From: an uncultured Kordia sp.
GTDB lineage: Bacteria; Bacteroidota; Bacteroidia; Flavobacteriales; Flavobacteriaceae
NCBI GenBank assembly: GCA_913054565.1
Contig: CAJXHW010000024.1
Coordinates: forward strand, 1-12,385
DNA: 12,385 nucleotides
Direction: 5' to 3'
Shown here: positions 7,302 through 12,385 of the stretch, one piece after another
Position numbering within the stretch: position 1 is the stretch's first letter
Layout: every line of letters begins with the position of its first letter
The notes under the pieces: model-generated
What the model was told of the DNA's origin: nothing
Seen by the model: only the letters and a program-made list of their open reading frames with translations
Databases searched by the model: none
Translations under genes and position numbers: made by a program

Positions 7302-7322
7302 GCAAAAAAAAAGTTTTGCTAT
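7299..7322. repeat. 9-bp inverted repeat overlapping the sigma-gene -7 box
   Basis: ATAGCAAAA (7299-7307) and TTTTGCTAT (7314-7322) are perfect complements around a 6-base spacer. The lower-coordinate arm overlaps the last three bases of the TATATTTG box on the minus strand, and the rest fills the promoter spacer. This could be a repressor operator or an RNA hairpin of a plus-strand transcript. No T run follows it on the plus strand, so it is not a good terminator. Confidence 0.5.
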
Positions 7323-7325
7323 GCG

Positions 7326-7373
7326 TTTTATCTTAAAAATAAGCTTTTTATCTATTGAATTAACATTTTATCT
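7326..7373. repeat. Three TTTTATCT direct repeats at exact 20-bp spacing
   Basis: TTTTATCT occurs at 7326-7333, 7346-7353 and 7366-7373, each exactly 20 bases from the next; the flanks between copies differ. On the minus strand, in the direction of the sigma gene, this is AGATAAAA three times. With the transcript start predicted near 7287, the centres fall at about -42, -62 and -82, which are common activator positions and lie on one face of the helix. The repeats are seen directly; the binding role is inferred. Confidence 0.6.
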
Positions 7374-7377
7374 AAAA

Positions 7378-7391
7378 AGGTAGGTAGGTAG
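7378..7391. repeat. Short AGGT tandem repeat
   Basis: Three and a half copies of the tetranucleotide AGGT lie directly after the phased repeats. It stands out as GC-richer than its surroundings, but it is short and may be a simple microsatellite. Confidence 0.4.
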
Positions 7392-7459
7392 TACATACTG
7401 TAACTTCATGTGTAAACGTCCCATATCGTAATTCAATAAAGACACAATGCTATGGCCAA

Positions 7460-7515
7460 TATCAGCAACACCTAATATATTACGGGTTAGGTGTTGCTGA
7501 TAGGTATTTTTTTTT
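7460..7515 (+). terminator. Strong intrinsic terminator oriented on the plus strand
   Basis: A perfect 16-bp stem (7460-7475 with 7487-7502, TATCAGCAACACCTAA against its complement) has an 11-base loop and is followed, after GGTA nearly adjacent to the stem, by nine T at 7507-7515. The T run exists only for plus-strand transcripts. On the minus strand, where the PhoD-like gene ends 28 bases before the hairpin, the hairpin is preceded by A9 and followed by TTGGCCATAG, with no U run. It may still act as a 3' stabilising hairpin for that mRNA, but its best reading is the end of an unrecognised plus-strand RNA. Confidence 0.75.
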
Positions 7516-7530
7516 GTTAAAAGATTAAAG

Positions 7531-9666
7531 TTATCTGATTATTATTTTTTTAGTAACTGAGTAATTATCTGTTTTCATTTTTAAAAAATAAGTTTCTGTT
7601 GCTAAATCACTTACAGTAAAGCTTAAGTTATATACCCCTCTTACATGTTTCTTAGAACTTAAAATATCTTTTACTTTCTGACCAGTTGTGGTATAAAGCG
7701 CTACTTGCAATGTTTCAGTTTCATTTAACATATAATGCACGTTACCGTGATTATGCATAGGGTTAGGATACACTCCTAGTACCACAAGTGTTTCTGTAGT
7801 TTGTGTATTTGGAACCACTGCTCCAGGAAAATCGCCATAGGATAAAATATGTTCTGCTGGTGTGTTAGTTTCTACTAAGTTACAAGCATCTTTATCTGTA
7901 TACCAACTTTTAAAATAGTATTGCCCAGAATTTGGTACGGTAATGTCATTTACATTATACCAATCGGCTTGTACTCTATCCTCTTTTACATCTAATATAT
8001 AGTATCCGTGTGCATCTAAACTTACATCATACATATGCCAATTGTTAGCTAGTGTCCATGATTCTGCTAACCAAGTTGCTGCTCCTCCATAAGCATCTAA
8101 ATTTTCTGAAGTTATACTAGGTACAACAAACTCAACAGCTTGACAATTACCATTATGTTCCACTGCTCCTGAAAACATACTATGGATATCGCCTGTTAAT
8201 ATTACGTTATTGGTTATGCCATTATCTTCCATATGTTGTAAAATATTAGTACGCTCTTCCGAGTACCCGTCCCATGCATCATCCGTAGTTACACCATCAT
8301 AAGGCATCATCATAACTTGATTACCAATAATTCGCCATGTTGCTGCTGATGTACTTAATTCATTTAACAACCAATTGTATTGATCTAAACCTAAAATTGA
8401 GGTATAACTAGCATTATTTACAGCCAAGGTTTTGTTTTGCTGAGCTATTGATGACTTCTCTAAAAGAGTTGCTAATGTTGCTTCTGTTGTTTCAGGCAAC
8501 CTATTTTTAGTTCCGGTATGTTTATATGCATAAGCTAAATTTGCAAAGGTTGTCAACACAAAATCGTATTCGTTATCGGTCAATTTAGAGGTATCTATAA
8601 ATAATGGCGCTAGCTGATTTAAGGTTTCTTTAATAGCTGATATGCTTGTTAAGTTTGCGGTTTGTATTACCGATTTTACTAAGGCTTTACGCTCCTTTTT
8701 TGACATACTTGCTGCTTTTGCTGTAATAACCTCATCTCTTCCTTGAATTCGAGTATCTAACATTATTAAATCTAACAAGTTTCCGTATGAAAATGTTCGG
8801 TACAATCTATATTCCTCTATGGTATTTGCTCGTACTGGCATCCATTCAAAATAGGCTTTATAGGCATTGTTTTTTCTATCTGTCCAACTTCCTTCTGTAG
8901 CAGCATCATGATTTAATGCTCCATATTTGTTAGCATCATCAGAAAACTCATGGTCATCCCAAATTAATATAAACGGATGTTGTTGATGTAAATTACGTAG
9001 CATAGCGTCCAACCTATAATAGGAATAACGCACCCTATAATCACTAAGTGTAATTGTTTCGTTAACAGGCAAGTGTCCTCTCCCTATAGCATCATCATAT
9101 CCATAGCCTCCACTTTCATATTCATATATATAATCACCTAAATGTAAAATAGCATCAATATCTGTTCTGTCTGCCAATTCTTGATATCCGTTAAAGTATC
9201 CGTTTTGATAATTAGAACAGGACACAACGCCAAAACGTACGTTAGCAATATCACCCACTGGAGCTGTGCGTGTTTTTCCGATTATTGAATATTGTCCCGA
9301 TGTTTCAAATTGATAATAATAACTAGTATTTGCATTTAATCCTGTTACATCAACTTTTACGGTATAGTCAGCCGCAGCATCGGTAGTGTATGCCCCACTG
9401 GCAATAGTGTTAACCATTAAAGGGTCTGTAGCTACATTCCAGTTAATCAATGCACTAGTATTATTAGTTGTAACCCTTGTCCATATAATCACAGCGCTAT
9501 CTGTAGGATCACCTGAGGCTACACCGTGGTAAAAAGGTGCTAAAGCAGCATCAAAGTAATCAGAAATAGTACTTGCTTGGTTTCGGCTTATTTTTGTTAA
9601 AACAGCATTTTCTTGTGCTTGCACTACAATACTTAATAGTAATAATAAAATGTACAAATTTTTCAT
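7531..9666 (-). CDS. phoD: Secreted PhoD-like alkaline phosphatase with T9SS sorting domain
   Basis: A metal-dependent (calcium/iron in studied members) phosphomonoesterase/phosphodiesterase of the PhoD family that frees phosphate from organic phosphorus outside the cell. Residues 1-17 are a signal peptide ending VQA. The PhoD N-terminal beta domain covers about 43-135 (FYHGVASGDPTDSAVIIWTR). Catalytic-domain motifs follow in order: SCSNY (149-153, with the conserved cysteine C150), HLGDYIYEY (175-183), RGH (196-198), WDDHEFSDD (236-244), DTRIQGRDE (304-312) and GDIHSMF (492-498). Between DTR and the later ILGLDQYNWLL motif lies an unusually long, Lys/Thr/Ala-rich, probably helical insertion at about 313-418. 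A type A T9SS sorting domain starts near residue 628 (VYPNP at 632-636) and ends TKKIIIR. At 711 residues it is long for the family because of the insertion and the sorting domain. It is separately transcribed from the upstream phosphatase gene, whose terminator lies between them. Phosphate starvation control is plausible but not shown. Confidence 0.92.
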   Translation of the reverse strand: MKNLYILLLLLSIVVQAQENAVLTKISRNQASTISDYFDAALAPFYHGVASGDPTDSAVIIWTRVTTNNTSALINWNVATDPLMVNTIASGAYTTDAAADYTVKVDVTGLNANTSYYYQFETSGQYSIIGKTRTAPVGDIANVRFGVVSCSNYQNGYFNGYQELADRTDIDAILHLGDYIYEYESGGYGYDDAIGRGHLPVNETITLSDYRVRYSYYRLDAMLRNLHQQHPFILIWDDHEFSDDANKYGALNHDAATEGSWTDRKNNAYKAYFEWMPVRANTIEEYRLYRTFSYGNLLDLIMLDTRIQGRDEVITAKAASMSKKERKALVKSVIQTANLTSISAIKETLNQLAPLFIDTSKLTDNEYDFVLTTFANLAYAYKHTGTKNRLPETTEATLATLLEKSSIAQQNKTLAVNNASYTSILGLDQYNWLLNELSTSAATWRIIGNQVMMMPYDGVTTDDAWDGYSEERTNILQHMEDNGITNNVILTGDIHSMFSGAVEHNGNCQAVEFVVPSITSENLDAYGGAATWLAESWTLANNWHMYDVSLDAHGYYILDVKEDRVQADWYNVNDITVPNSGQYYFKSWYTDKDACNLVETNTPAEHILSYGDFPGAVVPNTQTTETLVVLGVYPNPMHNHGNVHYMLNETETLQVALYTTTGQKVKDILSSKKHVRGVYNLSFTVSDLATETYFLKMKTDNYSVTKKIIIR

Positions 9667-9707
9667 TGGTTAGGTTTAAGTTGTTTAATATGTCTTGTAT
9701 TTGCAAA

Positions 9708-9715
9708 CGAAAATA
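9708..9715 (-). promoter_or_regulatory. Possible -7 box of the PhoD-like gene
   Basis: The minus strand reads TATTTTCG, one base from TAnnTTTG, which would start transcription about 35 bases before the ATG. A TTTG at 9732 or so lies upstream but is closer than the usual -33 spacing. A 12-bp perfect palindrome TATGCATGCATA (9738-9749) is centred about 42 bases before the predicted start and could be a regulator site. The call is weak. Confidence 0.3.
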
Positions 9716-9822
9716 TCAATTAGAAACACACAAAAACTATGCATGCATATGATTTAAATAAAACTTAATATGGGTAACTTTAAGCTATCAATAACCTAAC
9801 ATATACATTAACATTTGATAAT

Positions 9823-9854
9823 AAAAAAGTCTCTAACATAAGCTAGAGACTTTT
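9823..9854 (-). terminator. Intrinsic terminator of the metallophosphoesterase gene
   Basis: A perfect 11-bp stem (AAAAGTCTCTA 9825-9835 with TAGAGACTTTT 9844-9854) encloses an 8-base loop. On the minus strand the stem runs into six T, then AT. It lies 21 bases after the stop at 9876 and separates that gene from the PhoD-like gene downstream. Confidence 0.85.
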
Positions 9855-9875
9855 GACCAATAAATCATAAGAGTT

Positions 9876-12203
9876 CTATTTCTTCATCATTTTATGGGTG
9901 TAATGTATTTTCCCTTGATCGTCAATAATATTAATTAAGTACATGCCTTTTCGTAAATGCGCTATGTTTAACTGGTTGTTTTCTAATACATTTGAATACA
10001 TCAAGGTACCTGAAAGCGAAAACAACTGTACTGACCAATTGTTATTTGCTTCTGATAAATCTATATAAAGTATATCATCTACTGGATTTGGATATAAATT
10101 GAAATTCTTTTTTAAAAACTCGTCTGTGTTTAAAACAGCGGCACTCATGCTATACTCAACATGCAATACAGGCGCAGCTAAACCCTCAGAAGATTCTGCT
10201 TTGCGTTTAGCAGAAGAACTTGTTAAAGATACTCCAGTTCCTTCTATCTTAACAGCTAATGCATTTCCTGAAGTCCAACTACCATTATCAACAATATTTT
10301 GAATATGTGCTGCTAAACTAGGGGTTCTTTGTGCTGACCCTGCTTCGCCACTATTCCATGCTGGTGGACTCCAGTACACACTTGTTGTATAGTTTCTTGA
10401 CGACACATCATAATTTACAGCTTGGTATGGTACTGAATTTACAGCATCTTCTACGAATACTAAAAGCTCAGTGGTATTGGAATAATTTCCATCGGCAGTA
10501 AATTGAATATACGCGTTATTAATAATCGCATTTTGTGGAATATTTACATTCGCAAAACGAACACCTATGGTTTGATATCCATTAAAATTATAAGAATCAT
10601 ATACCAACTCTAAATCAGAGCTATCTAAATAAACAGAGCCGTTACTTTCCTTTTGCTCTACATCATCACTGGTTGCAACATCGATTACTTCAGAAAAACT
10701 CCCTACAGAAATAGCTACTGTATCATGGGCTGTTAAACCATGATTGTCGTATGCAATTGTTTCTATTTGATGCGCACCATCAGCAAACGAATAAACTAAT
10801 TCAAATGGTGCTGTGGTATCGTTTCCGATACTTACTCCATTTATTATAAACTCAACTTGAGTAATTGTTCCATCGTTATCGGTAGCGCTTGCCGATACGA
10901 GTGTATTAGTACCATTAGCTATATAATCACCATTAGCTTGTGAGGTAATTGCAATAGCTGGTGCTTGTAGTGCAGCATCAATAATATTTACTATTGCCCC
11001 ATTACTTGGTGTCCACACATTAATACCTGTAGGTAATTCACATACTGAATTGTTGCTGTTTTCGCCTACACTTGCTGCATTATCAACCGCTATGGTTTTT
11101 ACTTCAATTTGTGCTGGTGAAACGCATACCCATTTAAACTGATTAAAACTTCCTACATCTCTTGTCCATACTTTACTATCATCTGCTGCTCTTAGTGGTG
11201 CACCCCAGCAACCCTCACCTACATATACGGTGCCTAATATATCTTCACGTTCAAAGCCCTCTTCACAATTTGTTCCACTAGAACAAGGCTTTACAGGCCA
11301 GGTAGTTTTTACTGTATGCGAATCCGATTCATACACTAAACGCACGCCTTCATCATAAAATAATTGTGCCCAGTTATTATACTCATCATTTCCTTCTGAT
11401 TTGGGCCCGTTATGCGGACGCATTGGTTTATGATATTGTGCCGATTTCCATAAAGCATTATCTGTTGCTAATTGATTTTGTAACCATGTAAATTGAGTTC
11501 CTCCTGCAGCAATTTCAGAATTTAGTGTATAAATACTATACAAATTTGCGCCAAAAGTAATACGGTAATATGCCTCGGTAGACGGCACATTAAACAAATG
11601 ATATATACTATTATTAGATCCTTCATGATTCCCTCTTGTTGGTACTATAGGAAACATTCTACCATCGGTAGCAATCGTTAATTGCCAATCGTCAAACCAA
11701 TCTTGCCATTCACTATCAGAATCGCCATTGGTCATATCACCACCAAAAAAAACAGCCGTTGGCTTTAGTTTTGCCACTAAGCTGTTTGCGTTTTGCCGTG
11801 GAAGACGATTATTTCTTGAATCGCCACCAGATATAAACGACATTGTTTCGTTTGTATTTGGTGCTGTTTTAAACCAATACCGTTGGCTAGTTCCTTCAGA
11901 ATCGTGAATTACAAAATAATAATTGGTATTAGGTGTTAACCCTGTTAGTTTAGCAAAATTATTGTTCATTCCTTTATACGAAATAACCCTATCAACCGTT
12001 TTTGACATTGGATAGTTTGCCCACGCTGTATTATGATCTGTGCTGCCATAGTATACAGTTGGACTAGTTCCTGACACCTGTTCCCATCCTATCATTATTG
12101 TAGTTGAAGGAGTGTCGGTTAAAATAATTCGGTATCTTGAATTTGAAGCTAGTAACATGCTAGAAAACAAAATACTGGAAAAAAGTAATGTGATTTTTTT
12201 CAT
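9876..12203 (-). CDS. Secreted purple-acid-phosphatase-like metallophosphoesterase with T9SS domain
   Basis: A multidomain exported phosphoesterase. Residues 1-19 are a signal peptide (cleavage after LLA). A fibronectin-III-like domain, as in purple acid phosphatases, is at about 22-115. The calcineurin-like catalytic domain follows at about 120-375: GGDSRNNR (D128), FFGGDMTNGD (D156), RGNHE (N192, H193), YHKPMRPH (H258, H264) and ESDSH (H296). The last motif is normally GHxH, so the first histidine is replaced by D294. Six cysteines (C307, C313, C332, C360 and others) could form disulfides outside the cell. A bacterial Ig-like domain lies at about 410-500 (VEFIINGVSIG). Next comes a beta-rich domain at about 505-690 (IGVRFANVNIPQNAIINNAYIQF), of a kind I recall from flavobacterial secreted proteins and resembling DNRLRE-type domains. 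A T9SS type A sorting domain (LYPNP at 703-707) ends the protein. The natural substrate is unknown. The start is supported by a well-placed promoter. Confidence 0.9.
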   Translation of the reverse strand: MKKITLLFSSILFSSMLLASNSRYRIILTDTPSTTIMIGWEQVSGTSPTVYYGSTDHNTAWANYPMSKTVDRVISYKGMNNNFAKLTGLTPNTNYYFVIHDSEGTSQRYWFKTAPNTNETMSFISGGDSRNNRLPRQNANSLVAKLKPTAVFFGGDMTNGDSDSEWQDWFDDWQLTIATDGRMFPIVPTRGNHEGSNNSIYHLFNVPSTEAYYRITFGANLYSIYTLNSEIAAGGTQFTWLQNQLATDNALWKSAQYHKPMRPHNGPKSEGNDEYNNWAQLFYDEGVRLVYESDSHTVKTTWPVKPCSSGTNCEEGFEREDILGTVYVGEGCWGAPLRAADDSKVWTRDVGSFNQFKWVCVSPAQIEVKTIAVDNAASVGENSNNSVCELPTGINVWTPSNGAIVNIIDAALQAPAIAITSQANGDYIANGTNTLVSASATDNDGTITQVEFIINGVSIGNDTTAPFELVYSFADGAHQIETIAYDNHGLTAHDTVAISVGSFSEVIDVATSDDVEQKESNGSVYLDSSDLELVYDSYNFNGYQTIGVRFANVNIPQNAIINNAYIQFTADGNYSNTTELLVFVEDAVNSVPYQAVNYDVSSRNYTTSVYWSPPAWNSGEAGSAQRTPSLAAHIQNIVDNGSWTSGNALAVKIEGTGVSLTSSSAKRKAESSEGLAAPVLHVEYSMSAAVLNTDEFLKKNFNLYPNPVDDILYIDLSEANNNWSVQLFSLSGTLMYSNVLENNQLNIAHLRKGMYLINIIDDQGKIHYTHKMMKK

Positions 12204-12224
12204 TAGTTATAGTTTAAGATACTG

Positions 12225-12255
12225 CAAACATACATGCACTACTCCCCATTTTCAA
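12225..12255 (-). promoter_or_regulatory. Promoter of the metallophosphoesterase gene
   Basis: The minus strand has TTG (12255-12253), a 20-base spacer, then TATGTTTG (12232-12225), matching the Flavobacteriaceae pattern TTG-N17-23-TAnnTTTG. The transcript would start near 12218, about 15 bases before the ATG. This is the best promoter match in the window. Confidence 0.65.
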
Positions 12256-12385
12256 CTTTAAAAATCATTGTTAATTATAACATAAACTTCAAGGTATTTT
12301 TATTGCTTTAATTTAATAAACTAGAAAAGTTTTGATAACATAACATTGTTTTTCTTATAGTAAATTTGCTGTATATATTACGCAA

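Larger units (their letters stand above)
7185..7530. other. 346-base intergenic region between the sigma factor and PhoD-like genes
   Basis: No convincing gene is visible. From low to high coordinate it holds the sigma leader with a tandem CATAAAG pair (7201-7214), a minus-strand -7 box (7294-7301), an inverted repeat (7299-7322), three 20-bp-phased TTTTATCT repeats (7326-7373), a short AGGT tandem (7378-7391) and a plus-strand terminator (7460-7515). Open frames here are at most 23 codons (for example 7220-7291 on plus, and an 18-codon minus-strand frame beginning MGRLHMKLQYVLP near 7420) and lack supporting features. Confidence 0.7.

Noticed and set aside
10099..10302. Plus-strand open frame of 67 codons inside the metallophosphoesterase gene
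   Set aside because: It is antisense to a well-supported coding region, has no motif and no promoter, and looks like a frame shadow. The same holds for the shorter antisense frames in the receptor, recombinase and nth genes.
12361..12368. TAAATTTG on the plus strand near the window end, as a promoter for a gene beyond the window
   Set aside because: It is an exact TAnnTTTG match, but no TTG lies at suitable spacing and the downstream gene is not in the window, so it cannot be supported.

Overview
The window comes from a bacterium of the Bacteroidota, most likely a marine or aquatic member of the Flavobacteriaceae. The base composition is AT-rich. Upstream regions carry the Bacteroidota -7 promoter motif TAnnTTTG and little Shine-Dalgarno signal. 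The window also holds a TonB-dependent receptor with a carboxypeptidase-like N-terminal domain, and two secreted enzymes that end in type IX secretion (T9SS) sorting domains. I cannot name the genus.

Layout. (1) 31-4197, plus strand: a secreted M23 metallopeptidase followed after 3 bases by a TonB-dependent receptor, ended by a clear intrinsic terminator. (2) 4263-6322, housekeeping genes: a XerC/D-type tyrosine recombinase (+), a Bcp-type peroxiredoxin (-) that converges on it with 3 bases between the stops, and an endonuclease III homologue (+) divergent from bcp. The start codons of bcp and nth are 41 bases apart, around a 14-bp perfect palindrome with two facing promoter-like motifs. (3) 6398-7184, minus strand: an ECF-type sigma factor and, downstream, an unlisted 36-codon microprotein gene. 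(4) 7185-7530: a 346-base intergenic region with unusual structure. It has a sigma-gene promoter, three 8-bp repeats spaced exactly 20 bp apart, an inverted repeat overlapping the -7 box, and a strong terminator pointing in a direction where no gene ends. (5) 7531-12203, minus strand: two large secreted phosphatases, a PhoD-like enzyme and a purple-acid-phosphatase-like metallophosphoesterase. Both have T9SS C-terminal domains, and each seems to have its own promoter.

How the parts may work together. The two T9SS phosphatases probably release phosphate from organic phosphorus at the cell surface or outside the cell. The M23 peptidase and receptor look like one unit acting at the envelope. Bcp and Nth sit back to back; one removes peroxides and the other repairs oxidised DNA bases, so the shared promoter region makes biological sense. 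The Nth homologue has no cysteine at all, so it cannot hold the usual [4Fe-4S] cluster.

I found no mobile element, CRISPR array, rRNA, tRNA or prophage. Most genes are ordinary. The points most worth a second look are the cysteine-free Nth, the 20-bp-phased repeats upstream of the sigma gene, the orphan plus-strand terminator, and the microprotein gene.
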